DNA of 34,088 nucleotides from Acidimicrobiaceae bacterium (GTDB lineage Bacteria; Actinomycetota; Acidimicrobiia; Acidimicrobiales; RAAP-2), in contig JAOBWI010000096.1 in assembly GCA_025463285.1 (NCBI GenBank), forward strand, positions 1-34,088. Reading direction: 5' to 3'. A program made the position numbers and the translations under genes. Position 1 is the first letter of the stretch; each line of letters begins with the position of its first letter. Below the pieces are notes generated by a model. That model made no database searches, was not told where the DNA came from, and was given only the letters and a program-made list of their open reading frames with translations. Of this stretch, positions 24,586-32,332 are shown in pieces.

Positions 24586-26150
24586 ACGTCGCCGGCGCGG
24601 CGGTCCTGGCTGCACTACTTTTCCTCGCGTACGGCGCGCAGATGCTCCGGTGGCTGCGCGTCCTGCAGCGAGAACACTACGAACCTCACGCGCTATTTCG
24701 CTTTCTCGGTCGTTGGGTGTCGCCGCAGTCTCCCGGCGCCAGGTCGCCCTGGCGCGCTCGTCCCCGACGCCCCGTGACCTTGAGTCAACTCCTGATCGTC
24801 GCGATGCTGGTCGCGGCGGTCTTTCGGGCCCCGTACGTCTGGGTCGTGCTCTGTGGGCTCTACGGGCTCTTCACGCCCTGGGGACTCAGCGTGCGCGGTC
24901 GCACCAGCGCCCTCCAGTGGACGAGACGGCTACGCACGGTGGCGGGGGTGGCCTTGGTGATCTCAGTCGCGCTCAGTGTTCTCGGGGCTCTGAGCTCACT
25001 CCCGTACCTCGGAGCGGTCATCGCCGTCATCGCCGTGCCGCCGGTGTTGGACCTCTCGACCCGTCTCCTCGGGCCGTGGGAGCGACGCCACGCACATACG
25101 TTCGTCGCTCAAGCGCAACGACGCCTGGCCCAGGTGGCCCCGCGCGTGGTGGCCATCACCGGGTCCTACGGCAAGACGTCGACCAAGAACCATCTGGCGG
25201 CGTTGCTCAGCGCGGACTTCGCGGTGGTGGCCTCCCCGCGAAGTTTCAACAATCGCGCGGGACTCTCTCGAGCCATCAACGAACACTTGGCCGACGGTAC
25301 CCAGATCTTCATCGCGGAGATGGGGACGTACGGACCGGGCGAGATTCGAGAGCTCACCTCGTGGTGCGTGCCCGAGGTGGCCGTGGTCACCGCGATCGGT
25401 CCGGTGCATTTGGAGCGAATGAAAACTCTCGACACCGTCGACGCCGCGAAGCGAGAGATTACTGAACGAGCGTCAGTCGTGGTGTTGAACGTGGACGATC
25501 CCCGATTAGCGGCGTGGGTGGCCCCCCTTCGCGAGGAAGGTAAGCGAGTACTCAGCGCTAGTTCGCGTCGCGACGACGTGGACGTGCGCGTGGCCCTTGA
25601 AGCTCATCGCTGGAGTATCTACGCGTACGGTGTCAACCTCGGGTCGCTCGACGAGATCATCGGGGTCCAACCCACCAATCTGGCCTGCGCCCTGGCGGTG
25701 GCCCTCGACCTCGGTGTCGCGCCTTCGTCGGTACTCTCTCGTCTCGGTGGCGTGAGCGCCGTCGCCAATCGATTGAATGTGGCCCGCGCCGACTCGGGCG
25801 TACTGGTCATCGACGATACGTTTAACGCCAACCCCACGAGCGCCGTCGCCGCGCTCGGCGTGTTGTCGTCGCTCGACCTCACGGGGCGCCTCGTCGTGGT
25901 GACCCCCGGTCTGGTCGAACTCGGCGAGGACCAGTACTCAGAAAATCTTCGACTCGCCCAGCGCGTGGCCGCGCTGGGCGCCGAGCTCGTCGTGGTCGGT
26001 CGCACGAACGTCGCGGCCCTCGTGGCCGGGTATCACGCCACCCCCACTCGTTTTGACACGCGCGACCAAGCGGTGACCTGGGTACGCCAGTCGCTCGTGC
26101 CCGGCGACGGGGTGTTGTATCTCAACGATCTGCCCGACCACTACCCTTGA
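24582..26150 (+). CDS. Membrane-anchored MurF-like Mur ligase
   Basis: Residues 1-165 of this 522-residue protein hold about five membrane helices (near 3-20, 68-82, 84-100, 118-138, 140-158). From about 188 a Mur ligase follows: ATP loop ITGSYGKTSTKNH (192-204), SFNNRAGLS (221-229), AEMGTYGPGEI (245-255), IGPVHLERM (272-280) and the DAAKREI stretch containing the lysine expected at the carbamylated position. DDTFNANPTS later matches the C-terminal domain of MurF. MurF adds D-Ala-D-Ala to the UDP-MurNAc peptide and is normally cytosolic. The GTG start overlaps the hydrolase stop. ddl, which makes the D-Ala-D-Ala substrate, starts 30 nt downstream, which supports a MurF role. Confidence 0.85.
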   Translation: MNVAGAAVLAALLFLAYGAQMLRWLRVLQREHYEPHALFRFLGRWVSPQSPGARSPWRARPRRPVTLSQLLIVAMLVAAVFRAPYVWVVLCGLYGLFTPWGLSVRGRTSALQWTRRLRTVAGVALVISVALSVLGALSSLPYLGAVIAVIAVPPVLDLSTRLLGPWERRHAHTFVAQAQRRLAQVAPRVVAITGSYGKTSTKNHLAALLSADFAVVASPRSFNNRAGLSRAINEHLADGTQIFIAEMGTYGPGEIRELTSWCVPEVAVVTAIGPVHLERMKTLDTVDAAKREITERASVVVLNVDDPRLAAWVAPLREEGKRVLSASSRRDDVDVRVALEAHRWSIYAYGVNLGSLDEIIGVQPTNLACALAVALDLGVAPSSVLSRLGGVSAVANRLNVARADSGVLVIDDTFNANPTSAVAALGVLSSLDLTGRLVVVTPGLVELGEDQYSENLRLAQRVAALGAELVVVGRTNVAALVAGYHATPTRFDTRDQAVTWVRQSLVPGDGVLYLNDLPDHYP

Positions 26151-26180
26151 GGTCTTAATGATGACTTTGCGGGGTGTCGA

Positions 26181-27287
26181 GTGACCATCGGTGTGCTCTT
26201 CGGTGGTCCCACGCCGGAGCACGATATCTCCATCCTCACCGGCCTTCAGGCGCTGCGTGAACTGAGCCTCACCTCGCGCGACGTGCGCGGCCTCTACTGG
26301 ACGAAGACCGGCGCTTTCGTCTCGGTCGACTCGGACGTCGAGGCGTCGGCGTTCGTGGAGGGGGTCCCCAAAGGCGCGGGGGAGTTGACCCTTCGAGTAG
26401 GGGAGAGTGGTGGCTTTTACTCCGTCGGCGCCCGGCTGGGTCGTGATCGTCCTTTGGACCTCGAGGTGATTGTGCTCGCCACGCACGGAGGCCCCGGCGA
26501 AGACGGCACGCTGCAGGGCACCCTCGACCTCGCCGGGCTCAACTACACCGGTCCCAGCGTGGCCGGCGCAGCCCTGGGCATGGACAAGTGGTCCTTCGGG
26601 GCCTTGATGGTCCAAGCCGGAGTGCCGTCACTGCCGCGCTGGCTGCTCAGCGCCGAGACGACGTCCCTTCCCATCGACGGTCCGTTCATCTTGAAGCCGC
26701 GCTACGGCGGTTCGTCCATTGGCATCGACGTGGTGCCCGACCTAGCGACGGCCCGGGCCCGACTGACGTCGAACCCACACTTCGCCAACGGCTGTGTGGT
26801 CGAACCCTTTCGTGACGACCTCACCGACGTGCAGATCGCCATTCGCACCTACCCGACGCTCGACCTCTCGGCCATTGAACGACCGCTGCGGCGTTCTCCC
26901 GGCGCCGAGATTCTCAACTACCGCGACAAGTACGTGGCCGGTGAGGGGATGGTCGCCGCCCCGCGTGAGTTGCCGGCCGTTCTTCCCGGTACTCAGAGCG
27001 ATGACGTGCGCCGCTACGCGAGCGCGGTGGCCTCGCTCTGCGCCGTGCGCGGAGTCGCGCGACTCGATTTTCTGGCCAACGATGACGAGCTGTACGTCAA
27101 CGAGATCAACACGATCCCCGGATCGTTGGCCAAATATCTGTTCGTGGACCCACCGCTGGCCTTCGCGACGTTACTGCGAGACCTGCTGAGTGAAGCGCGC
27201 GAACGACCAGCTCATCGCTACAGCGCCGCGGGGGCCGACGGCTCGGTGCTGCGCAGCGCCGGGTCCATCGCCGCCAAACTCGCGTAG
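26181..27287 (+). CDS. ddl: D-alanine--D-alanine ligase
   Basis: This 368-residue ATP-grasp ligase makes D-Ala-D-Ala for peptidoglycan. Visible motifs are VLFGGPTPEHDISI (5-18), ATHGGPGEDGTLQG, FILKPRYGGSSIGI (ATP-binding loop), ARLDFLAND and VNEINTIPGS (metal-binding). The GTG start lies 30 nt after the MurF-like stop, in the same transcription unit. The C-terminus extends some 25 residues past the usual family end, and this tail overlaps an antisense regulator gene by 117 nt. Confidence 0.93.
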   Translation: MTIGVLFGGPTPEHDISILTGLQALRELSLTSRDVRGLYWTKTGAFVSVDSDVEASAFVEGVPKGAGELTLRVGESGGFYSVGARLGRDRPLDLEVIVLATHGGPGEDGTLQGTLDLAGLNYTGPSVAGAALGMDKWSFGALMVQAGVPSLPRWLLSAETTSLPIDGPFILKPRYGGSSIGIDVVPDLATARARLTSNPHFANGCVVEPFRDDLTDVQIAIRTYPTLDLSAIERPLRRSPGAEILNYRDKYVAGEGMVAAPRELPAVLPGTQSDDVRRYASAVASLCAVRGVARLDFLANDDELYVNEINTIPGSLAKYLFVDPPLAFATLLRDLLSEARERPAHRYSAAGADGSVLRSAGSIAAKLA

Positions 27288-27926
27288 ACGCGGCACCCGA
27301 CTGATGGCCTCGCGCAGAGCGTCGCTAAAGGGATCGATCAAGAGCCCCTGTTGGAGGGACCAGAAGGCCAACTCGTACTTCCTTCGTTGAAGGGCGTCGT
27401 GGTGTAGAGCGAGCGCGGCCCACTCTCCGTCTCGCGCGAGTCGCGCCCCGTGGCCTTCGGCCAAAAACCACTCAAAACCTCGCAGGGTACTGGCCAGGGG
27501 TTCACCCTTAAGAAGGAGAAGGGCTTGGTGGGCGAGCGTCGAGGCGTCGCACACGGGTAGTTGGCGAGCCCGAGCGACCAGGGTGGAAAAGAGTTCGACG
27601 TCGCTGGAGAGTCCGTGAGTGACGTAGAGCCCCGAGGAGGACACCGGATGAAGGCGTGGACCGAGCGCGTCGACGCCCAGGCTTCGGCGCACGGCGCTGG
27701 CGGTGTTAGCCAGGGTACGAAGTGAGGCGTCGACGTCGGCGTGGGTCAACACTCGCGTGCGCAGCCGTTCGCCGGTGACCGGTTCATGGCGGTGTCCCAC
27801 CGAATCGCAAACGCGCCTCACGTTTGGCCCTTCCAGACGTCCATCTAGGTGACGATCGTGAGACACAACTTCAACCTGACTTCGCAGCGCCTCGTCCCGA
27901 TCGCGTCCCACGTTTGGAACTGCCAT
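27171..27926 (-). CDS. Small winged-helix/BTAD transcriptional regulator
   Basis: This 251-residue protein has a partial winged-helix region (EPVTGERLRTRV and LRTLANTASAVRRSLG, about 50-85) followed by a bacterial transcriptional activator domain (SDVELFSTLVARARQL through WSLQQGLLIDPFSDALREAI). In actinobacteria this pair occurs in SARP-type regulators and at the C-terminus of large BTAD proteins. The first 40 residues do not look like a typical winged-helix start, so the gene may be a shortened copy. An AAAGGAG lies just before the ATG with very short spacing. The 3' end runs antisense into ddl for 117 nt. It lies at the edge of the low-GC island. Confidence 0.6.
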   Translation of the reverse strand: MAVPNVGRDRDEALRSQVEVVSHDRHLDGRLEGPNVRRVCDSVGHRHEPVTGERLRTRVLTHADVDASLRTLANTASAVRRSLGVDALGPRLHPVSSSGLYVTHGLSSDVELFSTLVARARQLPVCDASTLAHQALLLLKGEPLASTLRGFEWFLAEGHGARLARDGEWAALALHHDALQRRKYELAFWSLQQGLLIDPFSDALREAISRVPRLREFGGDGPGAAQHRAVGPRGAVAMSWSFARFTQQVSQ

Positions 27927-28043
27927 TCTCCTTTGAAGTGGCTGCGTGAGCTCGCCTAAAGCGTCTTCTTGACCCCGGCGTTACGGGCCTTCCGGTTGGA
28001 GATGAAACTTACTCAGAATCGTCGAAGCGCGTACAATAGGTAC

Positions 28044-28072
28044 TTGATAATGGCAGAAATAGACGTTATAAT
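28044..28072 (+). promoter_or_regulatory. Near-consensus sigma-70-type promoter of the ParA-like gene
   Basis: TTGATA (28044-28049) and a perfect TATAAT (28067-28072) are separated by exactly 17 bases. This is unusually close to the housekeeping consensus for a high-GC genome. It lies 34 bases before the GTG start of the ParA-like gene, which also has GAGGAG five bases upstream. High expression is expected. Confidence 0.75.
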
Positions 28073-28106
28073 GTCAGAACAATACATATAGTGGCGAGGA
28101 GACAAA

Positions 28107-29126
28107 GTGAGTATTTACGGGTTTTGGAACAATAAAGGCGGCACTGGCAAGACAAGTCTCTGTTTCCAGGCGGTCTGCTTGTATGCACATCAACACCCCA
28201 ACGAACGCGTGCTCGCGATAGACGTTTGTCCCCAAGCGAATCTTTCCGAAATGTTTCTCGGGGGTCTTACAAATAACGGAAGTCAGAATCTCTTGGCACG
28301 ACAGGGAATGCCAGCCCGCGCCACGATCGGTGGTTACTTTCAGACACGCTTGCCGTCTCCATACACCCCACCGACGATTGCCCACGGAGATTTCATAACA
28401 CGTGCCCACGATTTCAATCCCTTGATCCCGCCCAATGTCGATCTAGTCTGCGGGGATCCGCTATTGGAATTGCAGGCAAACGCGATTTCAACTTTGGCAA
28501 ATACGCAGTTGCCCGGAACAGACGCGTGGGTTGCCATCATTGATTGGCTCTCGGATTTTCTTATGGGAGTGCGCGACGATTATGGTGCCATTTTCGTCGA
28601 CGCGAACCCGAGTTTCTCGATATATACACAGATTGCTCTCGCAAGTGTCGAGCGTCTTGTGCTTCCAGTCATGGCTGATGACTCTTCTCGAAGGGCAATC
28701 CAAAACGCATTTTCTCTCGTTTTTGGTTTGAATCTACCGTCGCCAATATATTCAACCTACGCTTTTGCTACGAGGTTGACGGCAACCGGACGCCGCTTGC
28801 CTCAGGTGCACTTGATCGCGAAGAATCGTTTGACTCAATACATGGGTCCAGCCTCGGCGTACAACGCGGTGCTGAGTTCGATCCACAATGATGTACGGAC
28901 GCTTCTCACTGCTCACCCTGAGATGTTTACCTTCAACGAGTTGGATGAAGGCTTCGTCGATATTCGAGATTTTCAGACTACCGGGGTCGTAGCTTTTGCC
29001 AGGGGTTGCCCCTTTTATAGATTGACTTCAGGAAGGTTAGAACTGATGGGTCAACGAGTCCAGGTGAAAGAGGAATACCGACAAAACTGCATAGCGGAAA
29101 TGGAAACACTGGTAGCCAAACTCTGA
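28107..29126 (+). CDS. ParA/MinD-like P-loop ATPase
   Basis: This 339-residue ATPase has the deviant Walker A motif NNKGGTGKTS, with the signature lysine K10 and K15. Walker A' is VLAIDVCPQANLSEMF and the Walker B region is DYGAIFVDANPSF. ParA-family ATPases move plasmids, chromosomes or protein clusters by dynamic binding to the nucleoid. The C-terminal third is not recognised. No ParB or centromere-like repeat lies next to it, so it is an orphan or has an unknown partner. The GTG start is supported by GAGGAG five bases upstream and a near-consensus promoter. Base composition is clearly lower in GC than upstream genes. A plasmid or phage maintenance role is the simplest reading. Confidence 0.78.
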   Translation: MSIYGFWNNKGGTGKTSLCFQAVCLYAHQHPNERVLAIDVCPQANLSEMFLGGLTNNGSQNLLARQGMPARATIGGYFQTRLPSPYTPPTIAHGDFITRAHDFNPLIPPNVDLVCGDPLLELQANAISTLANTQLPGTDAWVAIIDWLSDFLMGVRDDYGAIFVDANPSFSIYTQIALASVERLVLPVMADDSSRRAIQNAFSLVFGLNLPSPIYSTYAFATRLTATGRRLPQVHLIAKNRLTQYMGPASAYNAVLSSIHNDVRTLLTAHPEMFTFNELDEGFVDIRDFQTTGVVAFARGCPFYRLTSGRLELMGQRVQVKEEYRQNCIAEMETLVAKL

Positions 29127-29193
29127 AAGACTTGTCGTTTTCGTTCGGTCCGTTTGCATAAATGCACGTCTTGGCCCGAGAATGCGCGAAAGT

Positions 29194-29216
29194 TCCGATA
29201 TGTGTTTTGGATCGGA
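29194..29216. terminator. Weak hairpin between convergent genes
   Basis: TCCGAT (29194-29199) pairs with ATCGGA (29211-29216) around an 11-base loop. It sits exactly between the end of the ParA-like unit and the stop of the opposing membrane-protein gene. The stem is short, so the call is tentative. Confidence 0.3.
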
Positions 29217-29837
29217 CTATTTCCGAAACGGAAAAGGTGTGGTTGGAATTGTTACGTTGGTTATCTCATACCGACCAGCCAAAAGCGCGTCTCGACAGCC
29301 GTTGATCCACTCTTGCCTGTTATCTCGGGGATGGCTGCCAACGATGGAATTGTTCGGAGAGTATTCACCGTTGATGGTTTGGTACTCCTTGGCGCAATAG
29401 TCGGTCTCGCTCGATTGCTGAAGGATGACCTTGGCCGAATTCGCCAAGTAACTGGCTGTGACTTGGAACCATCCATCGTTATAGGACTCTGAACGACCGT
29501 CGCCACGATGTAGCGGAAAGACTTGCGAAGCGATTATTAACAGAATGAGACAGTAGAGAAGTCTCTTCCTCGCCGTCTCGGTCAAGGCAGGAACTTTGAC
29601 GTCGATACCTTTAGACCTCGTTGCCGCCTTGCTCCACGGAAGGTAGATGACTAATGCCAGCAGCCCAATCCACAGCCAAGACCAATGCAGGAGACGGTCT
29701 TGCGTAAAACGATAGATAACGGTAGCGAGAACTAAGACCCCGATCACGATTAACGCTCGTCGCACCGCCAAAGTATTGCAGAAGGCTGTTCGACATCCCT
29801 CTCGAGTAGTAACACGGGTCCGATACGGTGCGACCAT
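29217..29837 (-). CDS. Membrane protein of unknown function
   Basis: This 206-residue protein has three hydrophobic segments at about 25-43, 51-68 and 93-109, and a polar C-terminal region of about 95 residues with two cysteines (DYCAKEY and NGCRDAL). The C-terminal domain is probably outside the membrane. An AAGGA four bases upstream supports the ATG at 29837. It diverges from the DUF6978-like gene with 42 bases between them. No family was recognised. Antisense frames in the same place have no supporting features. Confidence 0.6.
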   Translation of the reverse strand: MVAPYRTRVTTREGCRTAFCNTLAVRRALIVIGVLVLATVIYRFTQDRLLHWSWLWIGLLALVIYLPWSKAATRSKGIDVKVPALTETARKRLLYCLILLIIASQVFPLHRGDGRSESYNDGWFQVTASYLANSAKVILQQSSETDYCAKEYQTINGEYSPNNSIVGSHPRDNRQEWINGCRDALLAGRYEITNVTIPTTPFPFRK

Positions 29838-29879
29838 GTCGTCCTTGGTCTACCTAAGATTGTGGCTTAGAGTCAGACG

Positions 29880-30326
29880 ATGGACTTGCCGCAGTCTGAG
29901 GCCGACGCGCTCATGGGAACACCAAAGAATTTTGTGTCATTCGTTGACATGAATTTGGCCCCAGGAAGCGACTTTCAGCGTGATTTGCAATCCGCTGACG
30001 GATCGGAAGAGTTCATACTCGACGTGCGAACAAACGCTTTCAAGTTGACCAAATATAGGTACCAGAATCGAGCGAGAAAGGTACTTATCTTGGCGCGGCT
30101 TTGTATCGATGGCCCGGCGCATACGAATCCAGACGGCGTTTCTGTGGGCAACACGCATCTTCATACGTACATTGAAGGTTTTGGCGATAAGTACGCCAAA
30201 GACCTCGATCCAGCGATCTTCACAGATCCGACGAATAGAATTGAATCCCTTCGTGCGTTCTGCACTGTTTGCAATATTCATCCGTTACCCACCGTCGTCG
30301 ACATACGATCGCTCTCAATTCCATGA
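29880..30326 (+). CDS. DUF6978-like protein
   Basis: This 148-residue protein resembles the DUF6978 family by eye: MDLPQSEADALMG at the start, SEEFILDVRTNAFKL in the middle, RKVLILARLCIDGPAHTNPDG (about 66-86, counted in two overlapping motifs) and NTHLHTYIEGFGDKYA (91-106). The His/Asn-rich HTNPDG and HLH motifs suggest a metal or nucleic-acid site, but no activity is known to me. It overlaps the next start by 4 nt (ATGA). A -10-like TAAGAT lies about 19 bases before the ATG. The pairing with a DUF1828-type gene recurs in other bacteria as far as I recall. A two-component toxin, antitoxin or defence role is possible but unproven. Confidence 0.6.
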   Translation: MDLPQSEADALMGTPKNFVSFVDMNLAPGSDFQRDLQSADGSEEFILDVRTNAFKLTKYRYQNRARKVLILARLCIDGPAHTNPDGVSVGNTHLHTYIEGFGDKYAKDLDPAIFTDPTNRIESLRAFCTVCNIHPLPTVVDIRSLSIP

Positions 30327-31096
30327 CCCAAGATGAGGAACTTAAATCACTTGTCGACTCGTACGTTGCTTGGTTGAGACGAGGTATATCCGCCGCCGGA
30401 ATTACGGATGACGTGATGGAGCTATCAACGCCCTTCATGGATCGGCATAATGATCACCTTCAAATTTATGCGAAGCGAGCCGGAGATACTTATACGTTGA
30501 GCGACGAGGGTGAGACAGTTTCAGATCTCTCCAGCAGCGGCGTTGATGTCAATCAACCTCGAAGGCGAGCGACGATCGAGGAACTTGCACGCGGCTTCGG
30601 CGTGAACATCGAACGCGGGCGTCTCTTTGTCACTGCAGGCCCGGGAAATCTTGGCCAAAAGACGCACGCATTGATCCAAGCCATGCTCGCTGTAAATGAC
30701 CTCTATGTGCTGGCGCGTTCGCGAGTTGCCTCATACTTTCGGGAAGACGTAGAAGAATATCTGCTTGAGAACTCCGTCCGCTTTTCGAAGAGAGTCAAGT
30801 TGGCGGGTAAAAGCGGCTTTGACCATTCGATTGACTTTCTAATTCCAGCATCGAGCCAAGCGCCAGAACGCATCCTGCAAGCGGTTTCGACTCCAACGAA
30901 GTGGATGGTCACGCAGGTTCTGTGGTCGATAAACGATACGAGAGAGGCACGCTCAGATAACGTAACGGCGTTCGCTCTACTCAATGACCAGTCGACCCCC
31001 GTACATCCCGAGATTCTCGAAGCATTCTCGAATTACGACGTAAAAGCGCTGACCTGGGCGGATCGAGCGGGGTTGATCGGCGAACTGGCTGCGTAA
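30323..31096 (+). CDS. DUF1828/DUF1829-like protein
   Basis: This 257-residue protein has a DUF1828-type N-terminal domain (TPFMDRHNDHLQIYAKR at 36-52, TLSDEGETVSDL at 58-69) and a DUF1829-type C-terminal domain from about 145 (GKSGFDHSIDFLIP at 162-175, APERILQAV, VLWSINDTRE). The FDHSIDF motif with D168 and D171, and the later W201 and N221-D222, recall a nuclease-like alpha/beta core, but this is inference only. The ATG at 30323 was chosen because it overlaps the preceding stop (ATGA); the longer frame starts inside the upstream gene. The pair forms a self-contained cassette in the low-GC island. Confidence 0.7.
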   Translation: MTQDEELKSLVDSYVAWLRRGISAAGITDDVMELSTPFMDRHNDHLQIYAKRAGDTYTLSDEGETVSDLSSSGVDVNQPRRRATIEELARGFGVNIERGRLFVTAGPGNLGQKTHALIQAMLAVNDLYVLARSRVASYFREDVEEYLLENSVRFSKRVKLAGKSGFDHSIDFLIPASSQAPERILQAVSTPTKWMVTQVLWSINDTREARSDNVTAFALLNDQSTPVHPEILEAFSNYDVKALTWADRAGLIGELAA

Positions 31097-31109
31097 TCGA
31101 GAAAGGGAA

Positions 31110-31370
31110 TTAGTAGGGCTCCCAACGAAGGCCGTCGTTATTGCGGCAGACGATCTTTTTGCCATCTCCGGCGATTCCTCGCACTCCCCGATCTGAATGG
31201 CGACAAAATTCGCCGGGCTCGTAGCAACGCCCGCTGTTGGTCAAAGGGCGACACGAATGAGCGGCGGCGGCAGCCGGCACAGACGACGAGACTTCGCCAA
31301 GTAGCGATACAGCGCCGACCAGAATCGTCGCCCCAACCACTCGCGCTGAGATCGATAGCCGTCTTCTCAT
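31110..31370 (-). CDS. Small secreted Cys-containing protein
   Basis: This 86-residue protein has a signal peptide (MRRRLSISARVVGATILVG, an Ala-rich cleavage zone near 33-37) and a short mature region with four cysteines: SCRPLTNSGRCYEPGEFCR and, later, IVCRNNDGLRWEP. The pattern matches short secreted actinobacterial proteins of unknown role; two disulfides are likely. No Shine-Dalgarno is present. A TATCTT -10 six bases upstream suggests a leaderless mRNA. It converges on the DUF1828-like gene, with only 13 bases between the stops. Confidence 0.65.
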   Translation of the reverse strand: MRRRLSISARVVGATILVGAVSLLGEVSSSVPAAAAAHSCRPLTNSGRCYEPGEFCRHSDRGVRGIAGDGKKIVCRNNDGLRWEPY

Positions 31371-31376
31371 TGGCGC

Positions 31377-31382
31377 AAGATA
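31377..31382 (-). promoter_or_regulatory. Candidate -10 of a leaderless transcript (small secreted protein)
   Basis: On the minus strand TATCTT fits TANNNT and ends six bases before the ATG at 31370, as expected for transcription starting at the ATG. The -35 region is not recognisable. Confidence 0.4.
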
Positions 31383-31464
31383 TCACTTTGACGAGAAGGG
31401 CGTTCACGTGGCCAGAGACCAGAAGGGTTGGCTGCGTGTCGCAGGGTTTTGCTAGAACCCCTCA

Positions 31465-31971
31465 ATGGGTCGAATTCGCAAAATTGTGGCCGGAGCGCAA
31501 ACTGGAGTCAGTCGCGCAGCGCTGGATTTTGCCGTTCAGCACCGTTTCCCTTACAGCGGGTACGTCCCCCAAGGTGGCCGAACCGATGACTTTCCCCACC
31601 CGCCGGGCCTGCTCGCCGTGTACGGCGATCTGCGCGAGCACCTTTCAGTCGAAGATCGCCCTTCGATAGAGGCCAACATACGATGTTCGGACGCGACGGC
31701 GATACTCGGAGTCCGTCGAGGCCACCCCGGCCTCGACGTGGATTTTGCACTGGCCGTGCTTCAGAAACAACGACGTCCTCAATTCAGGTGTGAGACCGGA
31801 AGCACTGCGGCTGCGATTCAGGGGGAACGCTTACGCGTCACGGAGTTCTTGGACACGTTTAATTCAGATATTGCACTAAACGTAATCGGCCCAAATGAAA
31901 GGAACTCGCCCGGAATATACAACTTTGCCCATGAGTGGTTGAGTCTTATGGTCGTCGGGCTCTTGGCGTGA
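31465..31971 (+). CDS. YpsA / putative molybdenum-cofactor-carrier-like SLOG protein
   Basis: This 168-residue Rossmann-like protein resembles the putative MoCo carrier family of the SLOG superfamily. It begins KIVAGAQTGVSRAALDFAV, where the family usually has GGQTGxDRAALD. It continues with SGYVPQGGRTDDFP, RPSIEANIRCSDATAILG and GHPGLDVDFALAV. SLOG proteins bind or process nucleotides and some occur in nucleotide-based conflict systems. The usual Asp of the QTG motif is Ser here, so activity may be altered. The ATG at 31465 has no Shine-Dalgarno. It stands alone between divergent and convergent neighbours. Confidence 0.7.
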   Translation: MGRIRKIVAGAQTGVSRAALDFAVQHRFPYSGYVPQGGRTDDFPHPPGLLAVYGDLREHLSVEDRPSIEANIRCSDATAILGVRRGHPGLDVDFALAVLQKQRRPQFRCETGSTAAAIQGERLRVTEFLDTFNSDIALNVIGPNERNSPGIYNFAHEWLSLMVVGLLA

Positions 31972-32028
31972 TGAACGCGCGGTCGCTACAAACGCTGCCG
32001 CAAAACTGAGTCGCGACGGATACGACGC

Positions 32029-32301
32029 TTACCCGCGTGTCGTAATTGCACCGCACGTCACGCATTGGACACGCGTCTTAGGTGCGAGCAAACCGCCCGC
32101 CATCTTGCCGCCCACCGAGCGCTTAGCTTTGAATGACGAGCCACCACACGCAGTGCAAGCCAGCACACCTGCTGCGTTAGTCGCTTTGCCTGCCCGAGCG
32201 CGATAGCCACGTTTCGGACCATGCTTTGGGCAAAAGGACGTACCGTTTACCCGCGCCTCGTTACACGTCGGTATCGCGCAAGCCAGGGGTGTTGCTTCCA
32301 T
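32029..32301 (-). CDS. Small zinc-ribbon protein
   Basis: This 90-residue protein has two Cys pairs in its N-terminal third (ACAIPTCNEA and SFCPKHG) and a second set, LACTACGGSSFK with VQCVTCGA at the end, typical of zinc ribbons. A basic, glycine-rich middle separates them. The ATG at 32301 was chosen because AAGGAG lies eight bases upstream; the frame is open 32 codons further but overlaps the neighbour gene. It is the second gene after the single-pass membrane protein, 31 bases downstream. The function is unknown; a DNA- or RNA-binding role is possible. Confidence 0.6.
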   Translation of the reverse strand: MEATPLACAIPTCNEARVNGTSFCPKHGPKRGYRARAGKATNAAGVLACTACGGSSFKAKRSVGGKMAGGLLAPKTRVQCVTCGAITTRG

Positions 32302-32332
32302 TTCTCTCACTCCTTCGATGTTGCTCGCAGGA

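Noticed and set aside
27927..28106. tRNA or attachment site at the island edge
   Set aside because: No T-loop sequence, cloverleaf or direct repeat could be seen by eye.
29154..29492. 112-codon plus-strand frame after the ParA-like gene
   Set aside because: It is antisense to the three-helix membrane protein, whose start has a Shine-Dalgarno and whose helices are clear.
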